Below are positions 23,247 through 31,377 of a stretch of 34,778 nucleotides of DNA, piece after piece. The notes beneath the pieces are model-generated. The model was not told the origin of the DNA. It searched no databases and saw only the letters and a program-made list of their open reading frames with translations. The DNA comes from Actinomycetes bacterium (GTDB lineage: Bacteria; Actinomycetota; Actinomycetes; Nanopelagicales; Nanopelagicaceae). Each line of letters begins with the position of its first letter. Position 1 is the first letter of the stretch. The stretch spans positions 1 through 34,778 of the forward strand of contig JANXME010000347.1 of assembly GCA_025354785.1 (NCBI GenBank). The letters are read 5' to 3'. Made by a program: the position numbers and the translations under genes.

Positions 23247-23528
23247 ATGCTCACTAATATATCCAAAGCACATGTGACCACCCCAAATCTAGATAAAGAA
23301 CGATACATCGCCTGGGATGGTCATTGTTTCTATCTAGATAAATATAGTGGCAAGACATTTGTCCACTCTGTATGGTGCAGATGTAGGCACAAAAACCAGT
23401 TGCATACCGATGATATGCCTGAAGATATGAAAGTGGCAGCTTTCATATGGAATAAAGCGAACTTTGTGGCCATACCTCTGCAAGAATTCCTCGAAAAGAT
23501 TTATGTCGATTCCAAATCGCCTCCTTAA
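23247..23528 (+). CDS. hypothetical protein
   Basis: 93-aa ORF, coherent. Confidence 0.65.
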   Translation: MLTNISKAHVTTPNLDKERYIAWDGHCFYLDKYSGKTFVHSVWCRCRHKNQLHTDDMPEDMKVAAFIWNKANFVAIPLQEFLEKIYVDSKSPP

Positions 23529-23532
23529 TCGG

Positions 23533-23548
23533 TGGCACCACGATTGCA
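23533..23548 (+). promoter_or_regulatory. sigma-54-like promoter
   Basis: TGGCACCACGATTGCA; 64 nt upstream of ATG 23612. Confidence 0.7.
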
Positions 23549-23611
23549 AAAAGTCGTTGTACTGGTGGCAATAATGCCTCCAAGACCGGCCACACGGCCA
23601 GGAGTTGCAAA

Positions 23612-24235
23612 ATGGAGTCGATTCGTTCAGTTGAGGTTGTGAAGGCGGAAGTGGATGCGAAGCTCAAGACGAAGGAGAGTGTCGCGGGTATGCAGTTCAT
23701 CAATTCGAAGGGGTCCGTTGGAACCATTCTGGAGGCTCTCTCAGGGCGCGGCAAGCTCCAGGCGAGCATGACCTGCGTGGAGGGCGGACCTGACCACATC
23801 CGGGAGCGCTCCGACTGGCACCAGTGCTACCTTTCGCCGGAGAAGGCGAAGAATAAGCCGCGCAAGACCGGCGGTCCGAACACCGGCATGTCGCTCCGCA
23901 CTCCGGATGGCACTCTGCTCAGCTACAAGGCGATCGTCGAGGATGACAGCGATGAGGTGAAGGCCGCGAAGGAGCTCAACAACGAGGCGTTCGCCACCGC
24001 CAAGATGGCCCGTGATGCCGCCGAAGCTGTCGAGAAGACCAACAAGGTGACTCTTCGCGCTCAGAAGCAGGAAGAGGCACGGCAGGTCCGCAAGGCCGCA
24101 AAGGACGCGGAGACGGCTGCCGCATTCAAGGCGAGCGCGAGCAAGCTGAAGGAGTACGCGGACAGCATCGGCGCGAAGGTGTCGCCCAATGCCCCGCAGG
24201 TCAGCGAGTCGACGGACGAGACGGTCCAGGCGTAA
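23612..24235 (+). CDS. hypothetical protein, paralog of 4548-5003
   Basis: GMQF...GKLQASMTC...DHIRERSDWHQ; coiled-coil C-term. Confidence 0.8.
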   Translation: MESIRSVEVVKAEVDAKLKTKESVAGMQFINSKGSVGTILEALSGRGKLQASMTCVEGGPDHIRERSDWHQCYLSPEKAKNKPRKTGGPNTGMSLRTPDGTLLSYKAIVEDDSDEVKAAKELNNEAFATAKMARDAAEAVEKTNKVTLRAQKQEEARQVRKAAKDAETAAAFKASASKLKEYADSIGAKVSPNAPQVSESTDETVQA

Positions 24236-24239
24236 TGGT

Positions 24240-24673
24240 GGTGAATTCTGGTTCCTTGCTCACGGAGAGCAGGGGTAATTAGGGCATGCACTCCCTTTCC
24301 CGATTTATTCCCCGCTACAGGTTAGTTAAGGGTGGGCTTGCCAGTCCACGATGTTCTGCAGTACCTCGTGGAAATATCTGGGCCCAGTACCTTAGGCCGT
24401 CCAATTCGGCCGGTGGGGGTTGTGGGTGTGATAGGTTGTATAGAGGAAGTGTGGCCGCCGTGCACTGTCAGCGGCATGTGCATTGAGCTCCACCCAAAAA
24501 TAATTTGGGCTAAAACGTAAGCGAACACGGAATGCTCTATTGAGATAGCATGGTAGATAGGGGTGGTGCCCTGAAGTGCTGTGTAATGTAGATGTGAGAA
24601 CCGTAAGTAAGCCACACCTAGAGAGAACTAACCACCTTAATAGGCCGGGGTTCAAGTCCCCGGTAGCCCACCA
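24240..24673 (+). ncRNA. candidate structured ncRNA ending in tRNA-like T-arm plus CCA
   Basis: no credible ORF; multiple hairpins; GCCGGGGTTCAAGTCCCCGGTAGCCCACCA at 3' end. Confidence 0.45.
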
Positions 24674-24678
24674 ATTCT

Positions 24679-24843
24679 ATGATTAAATATATCGTTATAG
24701 TTGATAAACACAACAAAAAAAGCTTTGAATCGTGGGATGACGCTAAGGCGTGGGCAGATGTTCAGGCGGCGCGCAAGAAGGTTAACAGTGTCATCATATT
24801 TTATGTAAGATCTAGTGATACCCATTCATACATACTCAAATGA
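24679..24843 (+). CDS. 54-aa protein (MIKYIVIVDKHNKKSFESWDDAKAW...)
   Basis: ATGA overlap with 24840 CDS. Confidence 0.6.
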   Translation: MIKYIVIVDKHNKKSFESWDDAKAWADVQAARKKVNSVIIFYVRSSDTHSYILK

Positions 24844-25250
24844 AGATTCTAATCTTAGATGATGACGATTGTCGTCACAATCGTTTCAAACTTCATCTAT
24901 TGGGGAACCATTTCCTCACGCACGCGCGAACATATGATGAGTTCGTGACGGCGATGATGACAGACACATTTGATGTGATTTTTCTCGATCACGATCTCAA
25001 TTACGAGGAGTATGTCTCCAAGGATAAAAATGGTTGTGAGCTCACTGGATATCATGCAGCACTTTGGATCGTGAAGAATCTCCAACTGGAGACTCGCCCA
25101 AATAACATCGTCATTCATTCACATAACATGGGTGGAGTGATCCAGATGTTAGGCATATTGAAAGATGCTGGATATAACCCAAAGATCTGGGAGTTCTCCC
25201 CAGCAGAGAATCCGCTAGAAGGTGCGGGACTAGGGCCGGCAAATGAGTAA
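24840..25250 (+). CDS. cREC-like (cyclic-phosphate-processing) receiver domain protein
   Basis: MKILILDDDDCRHNRF...DVIFLDHDLNYEEY...TGYHAALWIV...VIHSHNMGGVIQM. Confidence 0.75.
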   Translation: MKILILDDDDCRHNRFKLHLLGNHFLTHARTYDEFVTAMMTDTFDVIFLDHDLNYEEYVSKDKNGCELTGYHAALWIVKNLQLETRPNNIVIHSHNMGGVIQMLGILKDAGYNPKIWEFSPAENPLEGAGLGPANE

Positions 25251-25295
25251 TGGAAGAGATTTATGAGCATCATCAAAAGCGAGATGCAGAACGGT

Positions 25296-25311
25296 CGGCA
25301 TGACGATTGCA
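25296..25311 (+). promoter_or_regulatory. sigma-54-like promoter
   Basis: CGGCATGACGATTGCA; 36 nt upstream of ATG 25347. Confidence 0.65.
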
Positions 25312-25346
25312 GAATGGTGTGTACCCCGCCACAAAGGAGTACCAAA

Positions 25347-25937
25347 ATGGAACTCGCAATCGAGCCGCCAGTCAAGTACACCGCCAATTTCCTTGGCGAA
25401 GATGTGTCGTCGATTTATACCAAAATGAGTGTGCTGCCTTGGGATAGGCACAGCGCAAACATGTATGGCAAGAAGATTGACATGCCGCGATTCTTCGTTT
25501 GGATGGGTATTCCACCGCTCAAGCTGTACGGGGCACCTGTGCCGACGATTGAGTGGACCCCAGAGGCTATCGATGTGCGCGAACGTGTCCAGAAAGCGAC
25601 CGGCGTGCTTTACGATAGCCTCAATATCAACATGTACCGGGACGAAAATGATTATCTTGGATGGCACATCGACCCGGAAGACGAGGGTCGGTGGGATTAT
25701 CCCATTGCCAGCGTAACGCTCGGTGCTGAACGACAGTTCCAGATGCGCCAATACATCAAGAATGAGGGCTCAAGTAAGAAGGTCCCGGTTGGCGACATCC
25801 ACAGCATCACGCTTGGCCATGGCAGCCTTCTGTTGATGCCGCCCGGCTTCCAAGCGGGCTGGTTACACCGCGCCCCTAAGAGCAATAAGAAATGTATCCG
25901 CCGCATTAACCTGACCTTCCGGCGTATGGCCCCCTAG
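25347..25937 (+). CDS. alkB-like: AlkB-like 2OG-Fe(II) oxygenase
   Basis: NINMYRDENDYLGWHIDPED...IASVTLGAERQFQMR...HGSLLLMPPGFQAGWLHRAPKSNK..RINLTFR. Confidence 0.9.
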   Translation: MELAIEPPVKYTANFLGEDVSSIYTKMSVLPWDRHSANMYGKKIDMPRFFVWMGIPPLKLYGAPVPTIEWTPEAIDVRERVQKATGVLYDSLNINMYRDENDYLGWHIDPEDEGRWDYPIASVTLGAERQFQMRQYIKNEGSSKKVPVGDIHSITLGHGSLLLMPPGFQAGWLHRAPKSNKKCIRRINLTFRRMAP

Positions 25938-25941
25938 GGGC

Positions 25942-25957
25942 CGGTACGGCGGTTGCA
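25942..25957 (+). promoter_or_regulatory. sigma-54-like promoter
   Basis: CGGTACGGCGGTTGCA; 39 nt upstream of ATG 25996. Confidence 0.55.
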
Positions 25958-25960
25958 GCA

Positions 25961-25987
25961 CCCGGTGTGGAACACAACCACACCGGG
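25961..25987 (+). repeat. 10-bp perfect leader hairpin next to the RBS
   Basis: CCCGGTGTGG-AACACAA-CCACACCGGG then AGTCCAAAATG. Confidence 0.7.
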
Positions 25988-25995
25988 AGTCCAAA

Positions 25996-26280
25996 ATGAG
26001 CGAAATCCGACGTAGTGGCGGCGAATATGTTGACTCTGGATTGACTGATGCTGACGGCAAGAGCATCCAGAAGTGGCAGCGGTCAAAGGTTGAGGTGAAG
26101 TGCTGCGGCGAGTGGTTCCACTGTGGTGGATTTACCAACACCTGCGAATACTGCGGTGCCGACTACAACATGTCGGGTCAGCAGCTTGCCTCACGCAGCC
26201 AGTGGGGTGAAGACACCGGGGAGTCGGTTGACGACATCCTGAGTGTGGACACCGACTACGCGTCGTACGACGGAGAATAA
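25996..26280 (+). CDS. phage Cys-rich protein, paralog of 21047-21331
   Basis: IRRSGGEYVDSGLTDADGK...YNMSGQQLASRSQWGEDTGES. Confidence 0.85.
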   Translation: MSEIRRSGGEYVDSGLTDADGKSIQKWQRSKVEVKCCGEWFHCGGFTNTCEYCGADYNMSGQQLASRSQWGEDTGESVDDILSVDTDYASYDGE

Positions 26281-26282
26281 GG

Positions 26283-26513
26283 ATGTATCTAGTCACCTCC
26301 TATAGCGACACGTGGCTCATCGGCGCCATGAAGATCTTCAGTAAGAAGACCGCTGCTCGCAAGTATTACGAATCCGTACGAGCAGCGATCGGATATGCAG
26401 TCTGCTATCAGGTCCATAGCGATTGGACTCTGCCCGAGTTAATCTGGAATCATGTCTCCGATTTGAGGGAGGTCACTGGCTCGCCCGGAGTTGGCGAAGA
26501 CGAAGCTGGCTAA
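26283..26513 (+). CDS. hypothetical protein
   Basis: MYLVTSYSDTWLIGAMKIFSKK... Confidence 0.65.
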   Translation: MYLVTSYSDTWLIGAMKIFSKKTAARKYYESVRAAIGYAVCYQVHSDWTLPELIWNHVSDLREVTGSPGVGEDEAG

Positions 26514-26517
26514 GAAG

Positions 26518-26583
26518 ATGACTAAAGTTAAGGTTGGCACCATGAAGCGGGGCGATTTAATCGGCGTGTGGTCCGGGGAGTGA
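26518..26583 (+). CDS. 21-aa micropeptide
   Basis: MTKVKVGTMKRGDLIGVWSGE; uncertain. Confidence 0.3.
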   Translation: MTKVKVGTMKRGDLIGVWSGE

Positions 26584-26585
26584 AA

Positions 26586-26813
26586 ATGGCGAGTAAGACC
26601 AAGGCGAGTAAGATTGAGGTGATAGACCTTGCTAACGAACCTATGGTCTATGTTAACACTCAGGACTATAGGGATGCAATCGACGGCACCATGCCAGCTA
26701 CGCTGTTCTCGCTTGCGTATGACTGGATGGATAAACCACATCGGCTGGTCTACGACCTATGTAATGAGATTGATCGCCTTAGAGCGAAATATGAGGACCC
26801 CAATGGCAAATGA
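26586..26813 (+). CDS. hypothetical protein
   Basis: MASKTKASKIEVIDLANEPMVYVN... Confidence 0.65.
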   Translation: MASKTKASKIEVIDLANEPMVYVNTQDYRDAIDGTMPATLFSLAYDWMDKPHRLVYDLCNEIDRLRAKYEDPNGK

Positions 26814-27078
26814 CTTTTACGAGGCCATATATGATGGCAGGTATACAACCAAACTCCGATGGGCGTCACATACTCAAGACCCAGTGGCCTGTAGGGCACA
26901 CAAGGAAGACGTATGTGCTTTGGAGGCCCTGTTTAAAACAGACCTCTTGGCTGAATATGACGTTACCAACAATCCAAAAGCTGATCTTTGCTATGCAAAG
27001 GCATGGGACATGGGACACGCCAATGGACTCCACGAGGTGGCGATGTATTTTGAGGATTTGGTAGGTCTGATCAAGTAG
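26803..27078 (+). CDS. hypothetical protein
   Basis: MANDFYEAIYDGRYTTKLRWASH...; overlap. Confidence 0.7.
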   Translation: MANDFYEAIYDGRYTTKLRWASHTQDPVACRAHKEDVCALEALFKTDLLAEYDVTNNPKADLCYAKAWDMGHANGLHEVAMYFEDLVGLIK

Positions 27079-27086
27079 GAGGTTGT

Positions 27087-27671
27087 ATGTCAAAGACTAA
27101 GAAAAAGAAACTGGTCGCCCACGACCTCGATGGATGCATGTGCGATTGGGATGGCGCTATGAAACGCGACCTGACTGCCATGCTATTGCCCGGTGAGGCT
27201 TCATTGCCACCCATTCTCGATCCAAATGTCCCTGAGTATCGGGACCGATGTGAAATTATCAAGGGCCGTCCTGGCTGGTGGCTAAACTTGGTGCCGCTTG
27301 CCAGCGGCTTCAAACTATATGAACTGGTCAAGGAAATTGGTTTCAAGAGCCAAGTCCTGACCAAAGGACCTCGACGTTTTCCAATGGCATGGGCAGAAAA
27401 GGTTCAGTGGTGTGCTGCCCATATGCCGGGCGTCGGTGTAAACATCGTAATGAACAAGGAACTTTTCAACGCGGATGTGCTCATCGATGATTTTCCTCCG
27501 TACAACATGAAATGGCTGGACCGCCACCCAAACGGCCTCGTAATTATGCCAGATCGCCCGTGGAATCAGTGGTGGAACCACCAGCGGGCATTTAGGTACC
27601 GGGATGGCGTAGAAGAGCCGGCAGATTTTCAATTGGTTAAAGCTGTTCTGGAAGCAAAGTTTAACGAATAG
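27087..27671 (+). CDS. HAD-like phosphatase / 5'-nucleotidase-like
   Basis: VAHDLDGCMCDWDGAM; LTKGPRRFPMAWAEKVQW; ADVLIDDFPPY. Confidence 0.75.
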   Translation: MSKTKKKKLVAHDLDGCMCDWDGAMKRDLTAMLLPGEASLPPILDPNVPEYRDRCEIIKGRPGWWLNLVPLASGFKLYELVKEIGFKSQVLTKGPRRFPMAWAEKVQWCAAHMPGVGVNIVMNKELFNADVLIDDFPPYNMKWLDRHPNGLVIMPDRPWNQWWNHQRAFRYRDGVEEPADFQLVKAVLEAKFNE

Positions 27672-27866
27672 GGACGCGAGTGCCCGTGGATTTTTGTAGT
27701 AAGGGTTTGTAAAACGCCTGAGTCAGTATGACCCAAAGCTACCTGTTCGGAGGAGGGCTAGTGTGCCTGGATACTCCGTCAGATCTTAAATAATCTGCTA
27801 TTGCTTTTGCTGCGGAGTCACAACCCACTGCTGTTTTTATGACGACGATAGGAAGAGGAGAAGAGT

Positions 27867-28151
27867 ATGGATAGTGTAAAGAAGAATAGTGTTGACAATA
27901 AGGAAGAGTTAGAATCTCTTTTGTTTCAGATGCGCGAAGAAGGTAGTGGAACCACCAGATTGCAGTGGTTTTGCATGGTGTTGTTCGTTTCTGACCTTAT
28001 CTGCGGGTTGGTCGCACCGCAGATCAAGGCGTGGTATGGAGCGATTCCAGTTCTTTTCACGTTCGTAGTCTATCTGCTCAGCCTAGCAAACCAGCGCGCC
28101 AAGTTGGTTACCATTAACACTCTCTTGGAGCTCGGCCGTCGCATGTCGTGA
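27867..28151 (+). CDS. membrane protein
   Basis: GGAGAAGAGT-ATG; two hydrophobic segments. Confidence 0.7.
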   Translation: MDSVKKNSVDNKEELESLLFQMREEGSGTTRLQWFCMVLFVSDLICGLVAPQIKAWYGAIPVLFTFVVYLLSLANQRAKLVTINTLLELGRRMS

Positions 28152-28378
28152 AAACTCCGCCAATTGGACAGGTCGTTTGGCGGTCGGTTGGTGGCATGGT
28201 TGTTGCAGACTGGGTTTGTATGGTGCGAGTGGCACACGGCTGCCCAGATCCGAGGCATAAAAGGGCTTGTACGTGTGCAGATGAGGTGGGTGTGGTAAAA
28301 TGGGGTTTGACTGGCGACCGACATCAACCAGATGTTGATGCCTGGAAGGAGCGTGTGATTCCATGGTACTTTGGGTAA
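28148..28378 (+). CDS. hypothetical protein, start uncertain
   Basis: GTG start; sigma-54-like site lies inside the N-terminal part. Confidence 0.45.
   Translation: MKTPPIGQVVWRSVGGMVVADWVCMVRVAHGCPDPRHKRACTCADEVGVVKWGLTGDRHQPDVDAWKERVIPWYFG
28192..28207 (+). promoter_or_regulatory. sigma-54-like promoter
   Basis: TGGCATGGTTGTTGCA; GG-N10-GC. Confidence 0.5.
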
Positions 28379-28569
28379 GTAAAGGTGGTCGACGTCGTGT
28401 GCTTTATGATGGCACCTTCCTGAACTTTGAACATCTGTACACTCACAAAGGTAATTCTAAATGGGTGTCAATGGATTCGGCCACATTTTTGCACAGCCTC
28501 CCAACTAAGAAAGATGTTAAGGCCGTGTGGCCGACAACCCGCAAAGGAGGCACCTGGGATGAATATTGA
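28363..28569 (+). CDS. hypothetical protein
   Basis: MVLWVSKGGRRRVLYDGTFLNFEHLYTHKGNSKW. Confidence 0.6.
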   Translation: MVLWVSKGGRRRVLYDGTFLNFEHLYTHKGNSKWVSMDSATFLHSLPTKKDVKAVWPTTRKGGTWDEY

Positions 28570-28711
28570 ACTCATCGTCGACCATGAAGGTCTTGAGATT
28601 TATGGATTGGTCGAGCACGGTAGTTTAGAAGACCGGGTGCTCTATGAGGGCTCTAAGACAGAGGTGTTGAGCTTTTATCTGGGCATGGTTGGCCCGCAGG
28701 CTGAGGCATGA
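28559..28711 (+). CDS. hypothetical protein
   Basis: AAAGGAGG RBS; MNIELIVDHEGLEIYGLVEHG. Confidence 0.65.
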   Translation: MNIELIVDHEGLEIYGLVEHGSLEDRVLYEGSKTEVLSFYLGMVGPQAEA

Positions 28712-28920
28712 GACTTATGACTCCGGGTGATGCTTTACAGTTCGTTGGGTGTCGGGTCCAGAAGCACTCTGGTAAGCCTTTTAAATCGACATTTATCACC
28801 GCCACGGTCGCTGGAGCAGTCTACTCACCATATCCAGGACGGTCCGATAGGGTGGCCTTTGTCTTCGAAGAAGATGATTCGATTGTTGAGTGTAATTTGC
28901 TGGATTTCGCCATCATTTAA
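28708..28920 (+). CDS. hypothetical protein
   Basis: ATGA overlap. Confidence 0.65.
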   Translation: MRLMTPGDALQFVGCRVQKHSGKPFKSTFITATVAGAVYSPYPGRSDRVAFVFEEDDSIVECNLLDFAII

Positions 28921-28930
28921 GGAGTATAAC

Positions 28931-29404
28931 ATGTCTGAAGAATTGCCTATTGTCGAAAAGAAGACGTGCTTGGTGGCGCGTGGTATTCCCGGCGCCGGCA
29001 AGTCTACTCTTCTCTCTAAAAGGGCGCCCAACGCGCTTGTCTGTTCTGCTGACCACTTTTTTATCGGCGCGGATGGCAAGTATGTTTTCGACGCGTCGAA
29101 ACTGAGGGGTGCTCACGAAAGTAGTTTCAATAAATTCCGACTGGCGGTGGCCGGTGGCGCCCCAATGGTCGCAGTCGATAATACCAACCTCACTTGGTGG
29201 GAGATGGGACGATATGTCGAGCTCGCGCTTGGTGTCGGATATCAGGTTGAGGTGCTGGATGTGCAGACCCCACCGGACGTGGCAGCTGCGCGTGGCATTC
29301 ATGGTGTCCCGGCAGAGCACGTCCAGAAGATGGCGCGCAAGAAGCTTGAGGTACCGGAGAATGTTCGTGCCAATCCGAATTTCAAGTACACTACGATCAA
29401 GTGA
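28931..29404 (+). CDS. P-loop kinase, polynucleotide-kinase-like (AAA_33 type)
   Basis: ARGIPGAGKSTLLSKRA; VAVDNTNLTWWEMGRYVELA; AAGGAG RBS. Confidence 0.85.
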   Translation: MSEELPIVEKKTCLVARGIPGAGKSTLLSKRAPNALVCSADHFFIGADGKYVFDASKLRGAHESSFNKFRLAVAGGAPMVAVDNTNLTWWEMGRYVELALGVGYQVEVLDVQTPPDVAAARGIHGVPAEHVQKMARKKLEVPENVRANPNFKYTTIK

Positions 29405-29459
29405 GTCATCAATGCGGCGAACCTAGATAAATGTACGACCATGTTTGCCGCTGCCTGAT

Positions 29460-29475
29460 TGGCACGGTTCTTGCA
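29460..29475 (+). promoter_or_regulatory. sigma-54-like promoter
   Basis: TGGCACGGTTCTTGCA; 27 nt upstream of TTG 29502. Confidence 0.75.
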
Positions 29476-29501
29476 ATTTCCCCGTGTGGAGGACGCCCCA
29501 T

Positions 29502-29648
29502 TTGTCATCGGAACAGTCTAAGAGCACCATAAAGAACACTCGTGAACTCATCGATAAGCTGTTGGAGGAGGCCCGCAACGACATAGAACAAGCGAAGGAA
29601 ACTCTCCGAAAGGCTGCCGCAGAACAAGGCCATAAAATCAAACTCTAA
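29502..29648 (+). CDS. small helical protein, TTG start
   Basis: GGAGG RBS; LSSEQSKSTIKNTRELIDKLLEEARND. Confidence 0.55.
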   Translation: MSSEQSKSTIKNTRELIDKLLEEARNDIEQAKETLRKAAAEQGHKIKL

Positions 29649-29662
29649 CCACAGGACAGACG

Positions 29663-29971
29663 ATGAAGATCCTTGCAAAGGACCAGTTGGACGAGAATAT
29701 TGCTTTCGTTGATGAGTGTATTAGTCTGGGTGCGCACACGCCGCCAACCTTCATTCTTGCTGCTGATGTGGTACCTGAAGTGGGTGTGGTTGTGGTCGTC
29801 TTCTCAGATAGGACGGTCGCTTCGATGGAATTCAGTGAGTTCACCCCCAACCCGACTGCAACCCCAGACTTTTCTGACTTGGAAATCATCGATCATGGGC
29901 TGACGCTCCGTCTTGGGTCATACGAGGTCGATGTGGGAACCTTTATGAGCGGTTGGACCAACATAGACTAG
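29663..29971 (+). CDS. hypothetical protein
   Basis: MKILAKDQLDENIAFVDECISLG... Confidence 0.7.
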   Translation: MKILAKDQLDENIAFVDECISLGAHTPPTFILAADVVPEVGVVVVVFSDRTVASMEFSEFTPNPTATPDFSDLEIIDHGLTLRLGSYEVDVGTFMSGWTNID

Positions 29972-29978
29972 GGCTACA

Positions 29979-30050
29979 CGGCCCATAGCTCAGGGGTAGA
30001 GCAAGCACCTTATAAGTGCTAGGTCGTTGGTTCGAAGCCAACTGGGCCGA
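29979..30050 (+). tRNA. tRNA-Ile(TAT), no encoded CCA
   Basis: acceptor CGGCCCA/TGGGCCG; anticodon loop CTTATAA; T-arm GTTGG-TTCGAAG-CCAAC. Confidence 0.93.
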
Positions 30051-30052
30051 CT

Positions 30053-30514
30053 ATGAATGATGCTGAGAAGAAAAAGTGGTTGGATGGTTATGAGTGTGGG
30101 CTCACGTGGCCCGATTCACATGACTACCGTCCAGGCGGGCCGTGGATCTATATGGCTTCTCGAAGAGATCAGCCCGAGCAAATAGATATGGAAATACAAT
30201 CTCGTCTAGAAAATGCGGCATGGCGTAGTGGTTGGGAGGTGGGCTTCGTGTGCGGCAAGTCGACTGGCATCCGGTTTACTCAAGCGCAGATCGATGCTAT
30301 TTGGGTCAAACACGACCGCGAATTGCAGGTAGTGCAAATCCGTACCACAATTCAAAAATTAACCAACTCGTATAATGAGTTGGTGGCTCGTGCTGGCGAG
30401 ATGCCAAAACTGGATGCTTGCGGTCCATATCGTTATATGGCGCAGCTTCTACTGACAGAAGCTGCCGGGAAGCTTAAAGAAGCTATTAATCAGCTGAATA
30501 TTAGCATTAAATAG
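30053..30514 (+). CDS. hypothetical protein
   Basis: MNDAEKKKWLDGYECGLTWPD... Confidence 0.7.
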   Translation: MNDAEKKKWLDGYECGLTWPDSHDYRPGGPWIYMASRRDQPEQIDMEIQSRLENAAWRSGWEVGFVCGKSTGIRFTQAQIDAIWVKHDRELQVVQIRTTIQKLTNSYNELVARAGEMPKLDACGPYRYMAQLLLTEAAGKLKEAINQLNISIK

Positions 30515-30531
30515 GGAATTGGCGCGATATA

Positions 30532-31377
30532 TTGAATTTACACAAGCATAACCAGGAACATACTGAAGAATCGCATCGAGAAAGGTGCTCTGATATGATA
30601 GAGGAATACAAACTAAATATGGGCAACATGAAGGGTGGTGTAGTGGTATACTACACCTCTAATGAGTTAGATGCACTCCATGAACAAGCTAAGGTGTCAT
30701 TTGAAAAGTTGTTGGCCTATAACAACGATTTGCGACTAAAATACTCCTCTGGGCTATGTAAAACAGATAAATATTATTATTTTAATCGAAATTTCGCAAG
30801 TGATTTAAAATTCTTGGGTACACATAATCTCCATAGTCACATGCTTCTAGACTATGGCAAGGAGATTCTTGCCTGTCTAGACGATAATGACAAGGAGATT
30901 GAGCGTGATATGAAAAAGAATGCCGAATTCGTTCGGCATTGCAAGAAAGATAATGTGAAATCTGCTGATTATTTTATGTGGCTTGTATATGAGCCGTGGA
31001 CGATTCCAGAGTATTACACAGATGCCGGCAATGTAATTGACACTTGGGTCGCACGTTGTATCTGGAAAGATTTAAAGTCCAAATGCAATCTCTGCAATGT
31101 ATCTATTTCACCTGGACGGCTTGTCGCGCATCAAGCATCAACGCAATGTGCAAATAAAGCTCTTAGCTATAAAGCTCATCAGGCGGGTTATGTGTATACG
31201 GCTAATCAGGCCATAGTCAGGGCGGTAAAAGCCGGAACACTGGTTGGCGAAAAGGTCCCAACCCACTACTCAATTTATGTGCCAGAGTGGACTATAAAGG
31301 CTGCCGAAATATATGCCAAAAACAAAGACTATGCTGGCATGTCTTTTGTAGAATTTGTTAACAGCATGAAACCATGA
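30532..31377 (+). CDS. hypothetical 281-aa protein with Cys/His motif
   Basis: TTG start; CNLCNVSISPGRLVAHQ..C. Confidence 0.65.
   Translation: MNLHKHNQEHTEESHRERCSDMIEEYKLNMGNMKGGVVVYYTSNELDALHEQAKVSFEKLLAYNNDLRLKYSSGLCKTDKYYYFNRNFASDLKFLGTHNLHSHMLLDYGKEILACLDDNDKEIERDMKKNAEFVRHCKKDNVKSADYFMWLVYEPWTIPEYYTDAGNVIDTWVARCIWKDLKSKCNLCNVSISPGRLVAHQASTQCANKALSYKAHQAGYVYTANQAIVRAVKAGTLVGEKVPTHYSIYVPEWTIKAAEIYAKNKDYAGMSFVEFVNSMKP

Noticed and set aside
24240-24673. Canonical tmRNA call
   Set aside because: No GGNTTCGAC 5' signature and no tag ORF ending in an ALAA-like sequence; kept only as a tRNA-like-ended ncRNA candidate.
30520-30536. TGGCGCGATATATTGA upstream of 30532 ORF
   Set aside because: -12 element lacks GC and spacing is off by one.
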